Notes: generated by a model from the letters alone, not told the origin. A stretch of DNA of 50,382 bases from Bacillus pseudomycoides (GCF_002582035.1 NZ_NUQE01000099.1:1-50382); one strand, 5' to 3'. Positions 22,286 through 32,637 are shown, counted from the stretch's first letter. Numbers and translations: made by a program.

Positions 22286-25200
22286 ATGATAGGTTTACTA
22301 GAGCAGTTTTACGAAAATAAAGAAATAGGATCAATTATAGATGGGATACAAGAAGGATTAAAAGAACAGCTTATCTCGGGTATGGCAACGTCTTCTCGTT
22401 CATTATTAATGGCTAGCTTATATAAAAAAACACAGCAGTCACAGCTTGTTATAACACATAATTTATACCAAGCGCAAAAAGTATATGAAGATTTAGTTTC
22501 ATTAATCGGAGAGCAGAATGTTTGGTTATATCCTGTAAATGAATCTATTGCATCAGAAATTGGTGTTGCAAGTCCGGAACTGAAGGCGCAACGCATTGAA
22601 GTATTGAACCGCTTAGCAGCTGGAGAAAAGGGAATTATTGTGGCTCCTGTTGCTGGTTTGCGTCGTTTTCTACCAACAAAAGAGATGTGGAAGAAACAGC
22701 AAGTTGAATTACATATGGGGCAAGAAATTGATCTTGATGAATTGCTTCGTGTGTTAACGACTATGGGATATGAACGTAAATCTATGGTAGAAGCACCTGG
22801 AGAATTCAGTGTTCGTGGTGGGATATTAGATATTTATCCATTAACGGAAGAACTGCCAATTCGTATTGAGTTTTTTGATACAGAAGTAGATTCTATCCGT
22901 TCCTTCACTGTAGAAGAGCAGCGTTCGCAAGAGAAGATAGAGAGCATATCATTTGGCCCGGCTACGGAATTTGTATTTTCTAAAGAAGAACTCGGACTTG
23001 GTGTGCAGAAGCTAGAATCAAGCTTAGCAAATACACTAAAAAAAGTATCTGATGAGAAATTAAAAACAACCATATTAGAAACGGTAACATATGAGCTAGA
23101 ATTACTGAAAAATGGACAGACTATCGAGCAGATGTTTAAATATTTATCTTTATTTTATAATGAGCCTGCTAGTCTAATAGAATATTTGCCGGAAAATGGT
23201 GTTGTTATTCTAGATGAGGTTTCTCGAATTCAAGAAACAGCAGACCATTTAGAAACAGAAGAAGCAGAATGGTATATATCGCTTCTTGGGGAAGGTGCAA
23301 TTGTTCAAGATTTATCGTTTTCTCATAACTTTGCACAATTTTTGCAACATAAAAAACGAAGTTTCTTATACTTAAATTTGTTTTTACGCCATATTCCGCA
23401 TACGCATCCGCAAAATATTGTGAATTTGACATGTAAAACAATGCAAGACTTTCATGGTCAAATGAATTTATTAAAAACAGAAATTGATAGATGGACGAAA
23501 AGTCGTTTTACAACAGTTGTACTAGGCGCAAATGAAGAGCGAACGAAGAAATTGCAACATATTTTAAATGATTATGATATTGAAGCAGATATTATCGAAG
23601 GAACGGATGTATTGCTTCCGGGGCGTGTCCAGATTGCGGTAGGTGACTTACATGCAGGTTTTGAAATGCCGATGCAAAAACTTGCGATTATTACCGAAAA
23701 AGAATTATTTAATAAAAAGGTAAAAAAATCACAGCGTAAGCAAAAACTTTCGAATGCAGAGAGAATTAAAAGCTACTCTGAATTAAAAGTCGGTGATTAT
23801 GTTGTTCACGTAAATCACGGTATTGGTAAGTTTTTAGGGATTGAAACACTGGAAATTAATGGTGTCCATAAAGATTATTTGCATATCAAGTATCAAGGAA
23901 ACGATAAATTATACGTTCCAATTGAGCAAATTGATCAAGTGCAAAAGTATGTAGGATCTGAAGGGAAAGATCCGAAAGTCTATAAACTTGGTGGGAATGA
24001 TTGGAAGAAAGTTAAGACAAAGGTAGAAAAGTCTGTTCAGGATATTGCAGATGACTTAATTAAATTGTATGCAGAGCGTGAGGCTTCAAAAGGATACGCC
24101 TATACTCCAGATACTTCTGAGCAACAGGAATTTGAATCATCTTTCCCTTATCAAGAAACAGAAGATCAGTTGCGCTCAATTACAGAAATTAAAAAGGATA
24201 TGGAGCGCGGTCGTCCGATGGATCGCCTACTTTGCGGTGACGTTGGATACGGAAAAACAGAAGTGGCAATTCGAGCTGCTTTTAAAGCGATTATGGATGA
24301 AAAACAAGTTGCGATTTTAGTACCAACGACAATTTTAGCGCAGCAACATTATGAAACAATTCGAGAGCGTTTTCAAGATTATCCAATTAATATTGGATTA
24401 TTAAGTCGCTTCCGTACGAGAAAACAGCAAAATGAAACGATTAAAGGATTAAAAGATGGTACCGTTGATATTGTTATCGGTACACATCGCCTTTTATCAA
24501 AAGATGTCATATATAAAGACTTAGGACTACTTATTATTGATGAAGAACAACGGTTTGGTGTGACACATAAAGAAAAAATTAAGCAGCTAAAAGCCAATAT
24601 CGATGTACTAACATTAACAGCAACGCCAATTCCACGTACACTTCATATGTCTATGTTAGGTGTTCGGGATTTATCTGTTATTGAAACACCACCAGAAAAT
24701 CGTTTCCCAGTGCAAACGTACGTTGTGGAATATAATCCGGCGCTAGTGCGTGAAGCGATTGAACGTGAGCTTGCACGAGGTGGTCAAATATACTTTTTAT
24801 ATAATCGCGTTGAAGATATTGAGCGAAAAGCAGAAGAAATTTCGATGCTTGTCCCTGATGCGCGGGTAACTTTTGCGCATGGAAAGATGAATGAAAGTGA
24901 ATTAGAATCTGTTATGCTTTCCTTCTTAGAAGGGCAATATGATGTACTTGTAAGTACAACGATTATTGAAACAGGTGTTGATATTCCGAATGTAAATACA
25001 TTAATCGTATTTGATGCAGATCGTATGGGGTTATCGCAGTTGTATCAATTACGTGGTCGGGTAGGACGTTCAAATCGCGTTGCCTATGCATATTTCACTT
25101 ATAAACGCGATAAAGTGCTATCTGAAGTTGCAGAAAAACGTTTGCAAGCCATTAAAGAATTCACAGAGCTCGGGTCTGGATTTAAAATTGCAATGCGTGA

Positions 25201-25816
25201 TTTATCCATTCGCGGGGCCGGTAATCTATTAGGTGCAGAACAGCATGGCTTTATTGATTCTGTTGGTTTTGATTTATATTCACAAATGTTAAAAGATGCA
25301 ATCGAGCAGCGCAGAGGTACGAACATGGAAGAGCAAGCGCTTGATATTGAAATTGACCTAGAAGTAGATGCATACTTACCAGATGCGTATATTTCTGATA
25401 GCAAACAAAAAATTATGATGTATAAGCAATTTAGGGGCGTTTCTACGATTGAGGATATTGAGGAATTACAAGAAGAGATGATTGATCGCTTCGGTGATTA
25501 TCCGCAAGAAGTTGGCTACTTACTGCAAATTGCAAATATTAAAGTGTTAGCAATGCAAGAGAAAATTGAATTAATTAAACAAACGAAACAAGAAGTTACG
25601 ATGTTATTTTCTGAAAAGGCTAGTCAAAATATTGATGGCGGAAAATTATTTATGCTTGGTAGCAGTTTTGGACGTATGATTGGTCTTGGTATGGAAGGTT
25701 CTCGTTTGAAAATTGTGATGAACGTTCGTGACATAGAAACATCAAAGTGGCTCACAATTGCCGAAAATTTACTAAAAGGCTTAAAAGATGTGAAAAAAGA
25801 AGAGATAAATGCCTAA
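22286..25816 (+). CDS. mfd: Transcription-repair coupling factor
   Basis: Removes RNA polymerase stalled at DNA damage and recruits UvrA. 1176 residues, the usual length. An N-terminal UvrB-like region (with [18 protein letters not shown]) is followed by the RNA-polymerase-interacting domain at about 495-575 ([19 protein letters not shown]), the translocase with Walker [10 protein letters not shown] near 651-659 and DEEQ near 751, then the TRG motif region and a C-terminal TRCF domain. GAGGAG precedes ATG 22286. Monocistronic. Confidence 0.98.
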   Translation: MIGLLEQFYENKEIGSIIDGIQEGLKEQLISGMATSSRSLLMASLYKKTQQSQLVITHNLYQAQKVYEDLVSLIGEQNVWLYPVNESIASEIGVASPELKAQRIEVLNRLAAGEKGIIVAPVAGLRRFLPTKEMWKKQQVELHMGQEIDLDELLRVLTTMGYERKSMVEAPGEFSVRGGILDIYPLTEELPIRIEFFDTEVDSIRSFTVEEQRSQEKIESISFGPATEFVFSKEELGLGVQKLESSLANTLKKVSDEKLKTTILETVTYELELLKNGQTIEQMFKYLSLFYNEPASLIEYLPENGVVILDEVSRIQETADHLETEEAEWYISLLGEGAIVQDLSFSHNFAQFLQHKKRSFLYLNLFLRHIPHTHPQNIVNLTCKTMQDFHGQMNLLKTEIDRWTKSRFTTVVLGANEERTKKLQHILNDYDIEADIIEGTDVLLPGRVQIAVGDLHAGFEMPMQKLAIITEKELFNKKVKKSQRKQKLSNAERIKSYSELKVGDYVVHVNHGIGKFLGIETLEINGVHKDYLHIKYQGNDKLYVPIEQIDQVQKYVGSEGKDPKVYKLGGNDWKKVKTKVEKSVQDIADDLIKLYAEREASKGYAYTPDTSEQQEFESSFPYQETEDQLRSITEIKKDMERGRPMDRLLCGDVGYGKTEVAIRAAFKAIMDEKQVAILVPTTILAQQHYETIRERFQDYPINIGLLSRFRTRKQQNETIKGLKDGTVDIVIGTHRLLSKDVIYKDLGLLIIDEEQRFGVTHKEKIKQLKANIDVLTLTATPIPRTLHMSMLGVRDLSVIETPPENRFPVQTYVVEYNPALVREAIERELARGGQIYFLYNRVEDIERKAEEISMLVPDARVTFAHGKMNESELESVMLSFLEGQYDVLVSTTIIETGVDIPNVNTLIVFDADRMGLSQLYQLRGRVGRSNRVAYAYFTYKRDKVLSEVAEKRLQAIKEFTELGSGFKIAMRDLSIRGAGNLLGAEQHGFIDSVGFDLYSQMLKDAIEQRRGTNMEEQALDIEIDLEVDAYLPDAYISDSKQKIMMYKQFRGVSTIEDIEELQEEMIDRFGDYPQEVGYLLQIANIKVLAMQEKIELIKQTKQEVTMLFSEKASQNIDGGKLFMLGSSFGRMIGLGMEGSRLKIVMNVRDIETSKWLTIAENLLKGLKDVKKEEINA

Positions 25817-25843
25817 ATGAGGATAAAAAATACAATTCGGCGT

Positions 25844-25872
25844 GTATAGAAGAACTAATGTGTAAAATACTA
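25844..25872 (+). promoter_or_regulatory. Sigma-G promoter of spoVT
   Basis: GTATA (25844-25848), 17 bases, AATACTA (25866-25872): full match to GNATR and six of seven to CATNNTA. spoVT is a sigma-G gene in B. subtilis. Confidence 0.65.
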
Positions 25873-25951
25873 TGCTTAATAGTTGGTGATTTTTACATGA
25901 ACAGGTAAAATCACGACTTTTATCATCAGTAGAAAGTGAGGCAGCATTAGA

Positions 25952-26488
25952 ATGAAAGCAACTGGAATTGTACGTCGAATTGATGATTTAGGAAGGGTTG
26001 TTATCCCGAAAGAAATTCGCAGAACTCTCCGTATTCGGGAAGGCGATCCTTTAGAAATTTTTGTTGATCGCGATGGAGAAGTTATTTTAAAGAAATATTC
26101 TCCGATTAGCGAATTAGGTGATTTTGCTAAAGAATATGCAGATGCTATATACGATAGCTTAGGACATAACGTGCTTGTTTGTGACCGTGATTCAATTATT
26201 GCTGTCGCTGGCGTGTCAAAAAAAGAATACTTAAATAAAAGTGTTGGAGATCTAATTGAGAAAGCAATGGAAGAGCGCAAATCAGTCGTAATGACAGATG
26301 AAAGTGAAATTTCCATTATCGATGGAGTAACAGAAAAGGTACAATCTTATACAATTGGTCCAATTATCGCAAATGGTGATCCGATTGGAGCTGTTATCAT
26401 TTTTTCAAAAGAAGCTATTATTAGTGATGTAGAACACAAAGCTGTTGATACAGCAGCGAGCTTCCTAGCAAAACAGATGGAGCAATGA
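25952..26488 (+). CDS. spoVT: Stage V sporulation protein T
   Basis: 178-residue forespore regulator that adjusts sigma-G-dependent genes. The N-terminal SpoVT/AbrB domain (1-52, MKATGIVRRIDDLGRVVIPK) closely resembles AbrB in this window; the C-terminal 56-178 is a GAF-like domain. GTGAGG precedes the ATG. The TGA stop (26486-26488) lies in the first bases of a full-length repeat copy, so the repeat is the start of its 3' untranslated region. Confidence 0.97.
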   Translation: MKATGIVRRIDDLGRVVIPKEIRRTLRIREGDPLEIFVDRDGEVILKKYSPISELGDFAKEYADAIYDSLGHNVLVCDRDSIIAVAGVSKKEYLNKSVGDLIEKAMEERKSVVMTDESEISIIDGVTEKVQSYTIGPIIANGDPIGAVIIFSKEAIISDVEHKAVDTAASFLAKQMEQ

Positions 26489-26640
26489 AGTGAAACTTCC
26501 ATCAGTGGGGGTTTTCTTCATCCCCCACTGATGGTTAGTTGAACCAATCGGGCTTTTACGGGCAGTTACCCCCCACCTATCTTCTTTGCTTTTCTCCGAA
26601 TCTTGAGTTGGGGTCTTACTGCCCGTTAATGCGGGATAAA
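26485..26640 (+). repeat. bcr1-like repeat, best full-length copy (156 bp)
   Basis: Reference copy for the window, bounded by ATGAA (26485-26489, a one-base variant of ATAAA) and ATAAA (26636-26640). Stem 1 is CCATCAGTGGGGG/CCCCCACTGATGG, 13 bp and perfect. Then comes TTAGTTGAACCAATCGGG, then a long outer stem ACGGGCAGT/ACTGCCCGT with CCCCCCACC and GGGG inside, and a final CCCG/CGGG hairpin. Length and ends agree with what I know of bcr1. Confidence 0.9.
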
Positions 26641-26739
26641 GTGACGTTCTTCTTACTGATGGCTAGGCTCATACAGGCGGCCGTGCATTGTGATACACCT
26701 AAACATACCGCTTGTTGAAATGAAATTATATATTTCTGT
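26641..26739. other. Repeat remnant and non-coding spacer before yabM
   Basis: ACTGATGGCTAGGCTC at 26656-26671 resembles the end of stem 1 of the repeat, so a second, mostly lost copy may have stood here. The rest shows no gene. Confidence 0.4.
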
Positions 26740-26766
26740 AAAGGTAGCATTTTGCTACCTTTTTTA
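26740..26766 (+). terminator. Terminator before yabM (likely ends spoVT)
   Basis: A 10-bp stem AAAGGTAGCA/TGCTACCTTT with a 3-base loop, then TTTT. The spoVT mRNA would carry the whole repeat. Confidence 0.88.
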
Positions 26767-26805
26767 CGTGATAGTATTCAAAGTCGAAAGTCGCTTTTTT
26801 CTGTG

Positions 26806-26814
26806 TGATATAAT
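26806..26814 (+). promoter_or_regulatory. Extended -10 promoter of the yabM operon
   Basis: TGATATAAT (26806-26814) is a TGN-extended perfect -10 element 34 bases before the yabM start. No good -35 is seen. Confidence 0.55.
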
Positions 26815-26847
26815 ACGTAGGATGAGTATAGAAAAAAGGGAGATTGC

Positions 26848-28455
26848 ATGGTCATGGAGACGAAGAAGTACCACGCTTTTTGGCGCGGAGCGATTATATT
26901 AACAATTGCGAGCTTTGTTACAAAAGTATTAAGCGCTTTTTACCGTATTCCATATCAAAATATAGCTGGTGATATTGGCTTTTACATTTATCAGCAAATT
27001 TACCCGTTTTACGGTTTTTGTTTAATTTTAGCGACATATGGTTTCCCAATCATTATTTCAAAAATGGTTGCAGAGCGTTTAGAACGAGGAGAACGAGAAG
27101 AAGCAAAGTCCATTATATGTGTTTCTTTTTGGTTTTTATTAGCTATCGGAAGCATTGGGTTTATTGTACTATTTCTTGGGGCACATACAATTGCATCTTT
27201 AATGGGAGATGCCCATTTGGACAAGTTAATTCGTACGATTGCATTTTCTTTTTTATTAATGCCATTTCTCTCTGTAGCACGCGGCTATTTTCAAGGATTT
27301 GGAAATATGGTACCGACAGCTGTATCGCAAGTAATAGAACAAACGATCCGTGTATCCATTATTGTGTTTTTATCATTATTCCTTATAGCAAAAGGATATG
27401 ATTTATATACGGTGGGAGCAGGTGCTATGTTTGGTTCTATAGCAGGTAGCTTGATCGGTGTAATTGTATTGTTTTTTTATTTGCGAAATGACTTTCGTGC
27501 TATTTTTTCGCAAAGTTTTAAGGTGATTCGCAATAAAAAGGCCATTATTCGTACATTGTTTTGGCAAGGAATTGCTATTTGTATTAGTAATTTAGTTTTA
27601 ATTTTTATGCAAATGGCGGATTCTATTTCATTTTATAGTTTACTTGTTCAGAACGGAGAGCCAGTAGAAATGGCAAAAATGTTAAAAGGTATATACGACC
27701 GAAGCATTCCTCTTATGCAACTTGGGACAGTCGTGACAACGTCGTTTTCCCTTTCTTTAATCCCGGTGATTACAGCTGCAAAAGAGAGAGGGGATTATGT
27801 ATTTATTCGCGAAAAAGTACAGCTAGCAATGAAAATTACATTTGTGATTGGACTTGCTGCATCATTAGGGCTCGCGAGTATTATTCGTCCAGCAAATATT
27901 ATGCTATTTGAGAATAGTGCTGGCTCCGATGTGCTAGGGATTTTATCTATTTCTATCTTGTTTAGTTCGCTCGCAATTACAACAGCATCTATTTTGCAAG
28001 GATTGGGCCAAACGGTAAAACCAGCTTTATTTGTTGTAATTGGTGCATGTTTGAAATTATTACTTAATTGTATACTTATGCCGCATTTTGGCGCAATCGG
28101 TGCAGCGATTGCAACTGTGGTTGCATTGATGTGCATTGCATTACTGAATAGCAGGCTGCTGATTCGAATTGTTAATGAGTCGCTTATACAGAGAAAGTCC
28201 ATTGTAGGTGTGACAATTGGAGCTTTAAGTATGGTGTTAGTACTTGCTGGATTTATGTATATGTTTGATTGGCTGGGGTTACAAGCTAACGAGGAACATA
28301 GAGGTATGGCAATGATTCAAACGTTACTCGGTGTCGGTGTCGGCGGTCTACTATATGTATTTCTTATTTTAAAGTTCCGTGTATTTACAGCAAAGGAACT
28401 TGGATCAGTTATGAAGCATGAAAAAGTACAAACTTCGTTGAAGAAGAGTGGATAG
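26848..28455 (+). CDS. yabM: MurJ/SpoVB-family polysaccharide transporter YabM
   Basis: 535-residue integral membrane protein of the MOP (MATE/MVF) flippase superfamily, with about 14 hydrophobic segments. WRGAIILTIASFVTKVLSAFYRIPYQNIAGDIG is typical of the SpoVB/MurJ branch, which moves lipid-linked wall precursors across the membrane. Substrate is inferred. ATG 26848 has AAAGGGAG five bases away; ATG 26854 is possible. First gene of a run ending in divIC. Confidence 0.88.
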   Translation: MVMETKKYHAFWRGAIILTIASFVTKVLSAFYRIPYQNIAGDIGFYIYQQIYPFYGFCLILATYGFPIIISKMVAERLERGEREEAKSIICVSFWFLLAIGSIGFIVLFLGAHTIASLMGDAHLDKLIRTIAFSFLLMPFLSVARGYFQGFGNMVPTAVSQVIEQTIRVSIIVFLSLFLIAKGYDLYTVGAGAMFGSIAGSLIGVIVLFFYLRNDFRAIFSQSFKVIRNKKAIIRTLFWQGIAICISNLVLIFMQMADSISFYSLLVQNGEPVEMAKMLKGIYDRSIPLMQLGTVVTTSFSLSLIPVITAAKERGDYVFIREKVQLAMKITFVIGLAASLGLASIIRPANIMLFENSAGSDVLGILSISILFSSLAITTASILQGLGQTVKPALFVVIGACLKLLLNCILMPHFGAIGAAIATVVALMCIALLNSRLLIRIVNESLIQRKSIVGVTIGALSMVLVLAGFMYMFDWLGLQANEEHRGMAMIQTLLGVGVGGLLYVFLILKFRVFTAKELGSVMKHEKVQTSLKKSG

Positions 28456-28466
28456 AGGTGGATATT

Positions 28467-29930
28467 ATGAAACGAACAATTACGATTTTAGGATTAGGTG
28501 CTGGTGAATTAGATCAGCTTACAATGGGCGTATATCGCAAAGTGAAAGAAGCGGCACATATGTACGTTCGAACAAAAGAGCATCCAGTTATAATGGAGCT
28601 CGAGAAAGAAGGCGTATTATACACATCTTTTGATGCCATATATGAAGCATACGATACATTTGAAGAAGTGTATGAAACAATTTCTAACACATTGATTGAA
28701 AAAGCTAAGGATACTGATATTTTATACGCAGTTCCAGGGCATCCGCTTGTGGCAGAGCGTACTGTACAACTGTTGCTGCAAAAAGGAGAAAAAGAGAATA
28801 TTGATGTGCGTATCGAAGGTGGACAAAGCTTCTTAGATCCAATGTTTGCAAGTTTGAAAATTGATCCGATTGAAGGGTTTCAGCTAATCGATGCAACGTC
28901 GTTCGAGCGAGGACAATTAGAACTTCGTCAGCATTTGATTTTCTGCCAAGTGTACGATGCATTTATAGCATCTGAAGTCAAACTAACGTTAATGGAAATG
29001 CTTCCAGATGATTATGAAGTATATATTGTAACTGCAGCTGGAACATCATTTGAAGAAGTGAAAAAAGTACCGCTTTATTTATTAGACCATGAGGCAGAAC
29101 TTAACAATTTAACGAGTGTGTACGTACCACCTGTGTTAAATCGCCAATCACTATATCAGCAATTTGATGTATTGCGTAATATTATTGCGGAGCTGCGCGG
29201 ACCAAATGGATGTCCGTGGGATAAAAAACAAACGCATCAATCGTTAAAAAAATATTTAATTGAAGAAGCATATGAAGTGTTAGAGGCTATTGATGAGGAA
29301 GATGACGATCATCTTGTTGAAGAGCTCGGTGATGTTCTCTTACAAGTTATGCTTCATGCGCAAATTGGCGAAGATGAAGGTTGGTTCTCGATTGATGATA
29401 TAATTCGTACGTTGTCTGAAAAAATGGTGCGTCGTCATCCTCATGTATTCGGAGATGTTAGTGTAGAGACTGCTGCTGATGTTGTCGTGAATTGGGAAGA
29501 AATTAAGAAACAAGAAAAAGGAAATGTAAAAGAGTCTATTTTATCAGGTATCCCTAAAAGTTTACCACAGCTTATGCGTGCTTATGAGATTCAAAAAGAA
29601 GCAGCGAAGGTAGGTTTTGATTGGGATGATATCGAGCCAATGATGGGAAAAGTAAGCGAGGAATGGGAAGAGTTTCAACGTGAAGTGGTATCTATGGATG
29701 AAGAGAAGATGTTAGCGGAATTTGGTGACTTAGTATTTGCATTTGTAAATATTGCTCGCTACTATAAAATCAATCCGGAAGAAGCACTTCATAAAACAAA
29801 TGAAAAATTTATGAGTCGTTTTTTATACATGGAAGCAAAGGTTGCTGGTATGGAGAAAGAAATGAAAGATCTTTCTTTAAAAGAGCTTGATGCATTATGG
29901 GAAGAGGCAAAACGAATAGAAAATGAATAG
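28467..29930 (+). CDS. mazG: YabN: tetrapyrrole-methylase-like / MazG NTP pyrophosphohydrolase fusion
   Basis: 487 residues. An N-terminal corrin/porphyrin methylase-like domain (about 1-225, [20 protein letters not shown]) of unclear function is fused to a MazG domain (about 240-487; [20 protein letters not shown], EExxE metal site in [14 protein letters not shown] and ELGDVLLQ). MazG hydrolyses NTPs to NMPs and limits aberrant nucleotides. ATG 28467 has AGAGGTGG upstream; the longer GTG 28458 falls inside that site. Confidence 0.93.
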   Translation: MKRTITILGLGAGELDQLTMGVYRKVKEAAHMYVRTKEHPVIMELEKEGVLYTSFDAIYEAYDTFEEVYETISNTLIEKAKDTDILYAVPGHPLVAERTVQLLLQKGEKENIDVRIEGGQSFLDPMFASLKIDPIEGFQLIDATSFERGQLELRQHLIFCQVYDAFIASEVKLTLMEMLPDDYEVYIVTAAGTSFEEVKKVPLYLLDHEAELNNLTSVYVPPVLNRQSLYQQFDVLRNIIAELRGPNGCPWDKKQTHQSLKKYLIEEAYEVLEAIDEEDDDHLVEELGDVLLQVMLHAQIGEDEGWFSIDDIIRTLSEKMVRRHPHVFGDVSVETAADVVVNWEEIKKQEKGNVKESILSGIPKSLPQLMRAYEIQKEAAKVGFDWDDIEPMMGKVSEEWEEFQREVVSMDEEKMLAEFGDLVFAFVNIARYYKINPEEALHKTNEKFMSRFLYMEAKVAGMEKEMKDLSLKELDALWEEAKRIENE

Positions 29931-29941
29931 GGGGAGTCGTT

Positions 29942-30223
29942 ATGCGTTTAGATAAATTTCTAAAAGTATCGCGTCTTATCAAAAGAAGAACGTTAGCAAA
30001 AGAAGTTGCGGATCAAGGCCGCATTATGATTAATGGCCAAGCTGCAAAAGCCAGCTCAACTGTAAAGGTAGAAGATGAATTAACAATTCGTTTTGGCCAA
30101 AAAATTGTTACTGTGAAAATTAATGAACTAAAAGAAACGACAAAAAAAGAAGATGCTGCAAATTTATACACTGTTGTTCGTGAAGAGAAAGTTGAAGGAA
30201 AAGCGGAAGATAGCTTGTTCTAA
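29942..30223 (+). CDS. rqcP: Ribosome quality control S4-domain protein RqcP (YabO)
   Basis: 93 residues, N-terminal S4 RNA-binding domain [22 protein letters not shown], similar to Hsp15. With RqcH it drives alanine tailing on stalled 50S subunits. GGGGGAG precedes ATG 29942. It lies 11 bases after mazG, and the order mazG-rqcP-yabP-yabQ-divIC is conserved in Bacillus. Confidence 0.93.
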   Translation: MRLDKFLKVSRLIKRRTLAKEVADQGRIMINGQAAKASSTVKVEDELTIRFGQKIVTVKINELKETTKKEDAANLYTVVREEKVEGKAEDSLF

Positions 30224-30238
30224 ATAATTTTGTCTCCT

Positions 30239-30246
30239 CATACATT
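30239..30246 (+). promoter_or_regulatory. Possible sigma-E -10 element before yabP
   Basis: CATACATT matches the sigma-E -10 and lies 31 bases before the yabP start. The -35 region is poor, so this is tentative; yabP-yabQ are sigma-E genes in B. subtilis. Confidence 0.35.
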
Positions 30247-30277
30247 GGTACTAGTATAAAGTTATGGGGGGATGGAC

Positions 30278-30586
30278 GTGAACAATGGCTATTCAATGTC
30301 GTCTTCTAATCAACAAAATGTTATTGTAGAACATGATGTCGTAATGAGAGGAAGACGCGTTCTTGATATTACAGGGGTCAAGCAAGTAGAAAGTTTTGAT
30401 AGCGAAGAATTTTTATTAGAAACAGTAATGGGATTTTTAACAATACGTGGTCAAAACCTGCAGATGAAAAACCTTGATGTTGAAAAAGGACTTGTCTCTA
30501 TTAAAGGGAAAATATATGAGATGGCTTACATTGATGAACATCAAGGGGAGAAAGCTAAAGGATTCTTTAGCAAGTTATTTAAATGA
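30278..30586 (+). CDS. yabP: Sporulation protein YabP
   Basis: 102 residues of the YabP/YqfC family of spore cortex-associated proteins. RRVLDITGVKQVESFDSEEFLLETVMGFL is the conserved core. It is needed with YabQ for spore formation in some species; the mechanism is not known. I prefer GTG 30278, since GGGGGG at 30266-30271 directly abuts ATG 30272 but is six bases from the GTG. The stop overlaps yabQ by four bases. Confidence 0.9.
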   Translation: MNNGYSMSSSNQQNVIVEHDVVMRGRRVLDITGVKQVESFDSEEFLLETVMGFLTIRGQNLQMKNLDVEKGLVSIKGKIYEMAYIDEHQGEKAKGFFSKLFK

Positions 30587-31236
30587 GCCTAACAGTTCAA
30601 TTATATACAATGCTTTCGATGATTGGGATGGGCGCTTCGCTTGGAGCAGCTTTAGATACGTATCATCGTTTTTTGAAACGCGGAGAGCGAAAGCGTTGGC
30701 TTGTATTTATTTATGATATTTTATTTTGGATTGTCCAAGCTCTTTCTGTATTCTATGTATTATTGCTTGTAAATGAAGCAGAGTTACGTATGTATATATT
30801 TTTAGCGTTGCTTTGTGGATTTGCTGCATATCAAAGTTTATTAAAGTCATTGTACATGAAAGTGTTAAATTTACTAATTCATATTTTTGTTCAAACATTT
30901 TATTTTTGTGTTCGTATTCTCCAATTATTTATTGTTAAGCCAATTACAATTTTGATTCATTTAATTATCGCACTTGCTTTATTTTTATTCCGTCTTTTGG
31001 TTGGATTTGGAATGGGATTGTGGCGGTTTATTATAGTGATATTACGTTTAATATGGAAAAGTATTCTCATTCCTGTTCGATTTGTTTTTTTTGTTATATG
31101 GAAACTTCTCCCTAACCGTGTTAAAATTTTTATAAAGAGACAAGCAGGACTTTTAAAATATGTCAAGAAAATGAAGAAGCATATATTCCTAATTTGGGAA
31201 CGTATAAAAAAGAAGTTAGGGGGACCTCGGAAATGA
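30583..31236 (+). CDS. yabQ: Spore cortex membrane protein YabQ
   Basis: 217 residues. Several hydrophobic helices in the first 160 residues (for example MLSMIGMGASLGAALDTY, ILFWIVQALSVFYVLLLV, LIHLIIALALFLF), then a very basic tail rich in Lys and Arg. In B. subtilis YabQ is in the mother-cell outer-forespore membrane and is needed for cortex synthesis. The ATGA overlap with yabP and with divIC shows tight coupling. Confidence 0.9.
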   Translation: MSLTVQLYTMLSMIGMGASLGAALDTYHRFLKRGERKRWLVFIYDILFWIVQALSVFYVLLLVNEAELRMYIFLALLCGFAAYQSLLKSLYMKVLNLLIHIFVQTFYFCVRILQLFIVKPITILIHLIIALALFLFRLLVGFGMGLWRFIIVILRLIWKSILIPVRFVFFVIWKLLPNRVKIFIKRQAGLLKYVKKMKKHIFLIWERIKKKLGGPRK

Positions 31237-31592
31237 GGGAACTAAGGCAAAGATATGTATCGGAGCAGAATCCAATTTCGGCCAAAGAACATATAATACA
31301 ATCGAACGAAAGTAGGAAGCGCCTGTATCGTCGATTAGCTTTATTTTTTGGTTTTGCTTTTGTAATTATTGTAAGTATCAGTGTGACGTTCTATAAACAA
31401 AATAGTGCGATTAATGCTAAAGAGGCAAAAGTAAAAGGGCTAGAAAAAGAAGTAGATACGTTAGCGACGAAAGAGAAAAATTTGAAAGATGAAATCCAAA
31501 AGTTACATGACGAGGACTACGTTTTAGAGATTGCTAGAAGAGATTATTACTTCTCAAAACCTGAAGAGATAATTTTTCCTATTTCTAAGTAG
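31233..31592 (+). CDS. divIC: Cell division protein DivIC
   Basis: 119-residue bitopic divisome protein (FtsB counterpart) that forms a complex with FtsL and DivIB. A basic cytoplasmic N-terminus (1-35), one membrane segment (LALFFGFAFVIIVSISVTF), a coiled coil (about 60-90, heptad-like KVKGLEKEVDTLATKEKNL), and DEDYVLEIARRDYYFSKPEEIIF at the end, the family signature. ATG 31233 overlaps the yabQ stop; AGGGGG lies nine bases upstream. Confidence 0.95.
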   Translation: MRELRQRYVSEQNPISAKEHIIQSNESRKRLYRRLALFFGFAFVIIVSISVTFYKQNSAINAKEAKVKGLEKEVDTLATKEKNLKDEIQKLHDEDYVLEIARRDYYFSKPEEIIFPISK

Positions 31593-31603
31593 AGGGTGTT
31601 GTA

Positions 31604-31633
31604 TTGACACTATATTTTAAGATTATATATAAT
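31604..31633 (+). promoter_or_regulatory. Sigma-A promoter of yabR
   Basis: Perfect TTGACA (31604-31609) and TATAAT (31628-31633) with an 18-bp spacer, 47 bases before the ATG. Confidence 0.85.
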
Positions 31634-31679
31634 GAAGTAAAATTTGACTTTTTAACCACTAAGGAGGAGCGTTTTTTTT

Positions 31680-32150
31680 ATGTCAATCGAGGTAGGCAGC
31701 AAGTTACAGGGTAAAGTAACAGGTATTACGAATTTTGGGGCTTTTGTAGAGCTGCCAGAAGGCTTAACAGGTCTTGTTCATATTAGTGAAGTTGCTGATA
31801 ATTATGTAAAAGATATTAATGATCACTTAAAAGTGGGTGATCAAGTAGAGGTAAAAGTTATTAACGTTGAGAAAGACGGTAAAATTGGTTTATCTATTAA
31901 AAAAGCGAAAGAACGTGAAAGAGCAGAAGGTGAGCAACGTGATAATCAACGCGATAATCAACGCGCTGGACGTCCACAACGTAATCGCTCTTTTAATAAA
32001 GACAATCGTGGTGGCGGCGATAACCGCAACCAAAAAGAAACATTTGAGCAAAAGATGGCTCGCTTTTTAAAAGACAGTGAAGACCGTTTAACTTCTTTAA
32101 AGCGTAATACGGAGTCAAAACGTGGCGGCCGTGGCGCTCGTCGCGGATAA
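31680..32150 (+). CDS. yabR: S1 RNA-binding domain protein YabR
   Basis: 156 residues. An S1 domain (1-75; GSKLQGKVTGITNFGAFVEL, HISEVADNYVKD) is followed by a long, charged, Arg/Asn/Gly-rich tail ending RGGRGARRG. The tail contains a tandem 12-base repeat (31941-31964) coding QRDN units and looks disordered, like RNA-binding RGG segments. As I recall, B. subtilis YabR is shorter (about 128). AAGGAGGAG precedes the ATG. Function unproven. Confidence 0.9.
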   Translation: MSIEVGSKLQGKVTGITNFGAFVELPEGLTGLVHISEVADNYVKDINDHLKVGDQVEVKVINVEKDGKIGLSIKKAKERERAEGEQRDNQRDNQRAGRPQRNRSFNKDNRGGGDNRNQKETFEQKMARFLKDSEDRLTSLKRNTESKRGGRGARRG

Positions 32151-32179
32151 AAACTTGCTGTTTATTTTAAAATAAAGAG

Positions 32180-32214
32180 AAGCACCCTGAGTGTTCACTC
32201 AGGGTGCTTTTTTT
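32180..32214 (+). terminator. Terminator after yabR
   Basis: AAGCACCCTGAGT pairs with ACTCAGGGTGCTT, followed by TTTTT. Confidence 0.95.
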
Positions 32215-32264
32215 ATGGTGAAAAAAGCGTGTAGAAAAAAGAATAAAAAAATATTTAAAATGCG

Positions 32265-32293
32265 TTGACTTTAAATGATATTTAAGATATTAT
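32265..32293 (+). promoter_or_regulatory. Promoter of the tRNA pair
   Basis: TTGACT (32265-32270), 17-bp spacer, TATTAT (32288-32293), 25 bases before tRNA-Met. Confidence 0.75.
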
Positions 32294-32318
32294 ACTAATT
32301 GTCCGTTAAATACGACAT

Positions 32319-32392
32319 GGCGGTGTAGCTCAGCTGGCTAGAGCGTACGGTTCATACCCGTGAGGTCGGGGGTTCGATCCCCTCCGCCGCTA
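32319..32392 (+). tRNA. tRNA-Met(CAT), elongator
   Basis: 74 bases. Full cloverleaf: acceptor GGCGGTG/CGCCGCT with G-T pairs at 1-72 and 6-67, D-arm GCTC/GAGC, anticodon stem TACGG/CCGTG with CAT in the loop, and a T-arm with TTCGATC. The paired 1-72 position and the anticodon stem differ from initiator tRNA. CCA is not encoded. Confidence 0.95.
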
Positions 32393-32403
32393 TATTTTTT
32401 AAC

Positions 32404-32475
32404 GGCCCGTTGGTCAAGTGGTTAAGACACCGCCCTTTCACGGCGGTAACACGGGTTCGAATCCCGTACGGGTCA
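32404..32475 (+). tRNA. tRNA-Glu(TTC)
   Basis: 72 bases. Acceptor GGCCCGT/ACGGGTC, anticodon stem CCGCC/GGCGG with loop CTTTCAC (anticodon TTC), T-arm with TTCGAAT. It is 11 bases after tRNA-Met and shares its transcript. CCA is not encoded. Confidence 0.96.
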
Positions 32476-32480
32476 TAGAT

Positions 32481-32515
32481 AAAAAGATCATGCAAATATG
32501 CATGATCTTTTTTGT
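32481..32515 (+). terminator. Terminator after the tRNA pair
   Basis: A long stem AAAAAGATCATGCA/TGCATGATCTTTTT with a 4-base loop and T-run. Confidence 0.93.
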
Positions 32516-32637
32516 TGGGAAATTGTAAATGTTATGCGCTTCTTCTACAAAAATAACTATTATTTTTTGAAAATTCAATCTACAATCGATATCTTTAAGT
32601 GTAAGCATGTATATATATGGTGCTATTTTGTATAAAA

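Noticed and set aside
26690-26902. 70-residue frame before yabM
   Set aside because: It crosses a terminator hairpin and the yabM promoter and overlaps yabM in another frame.
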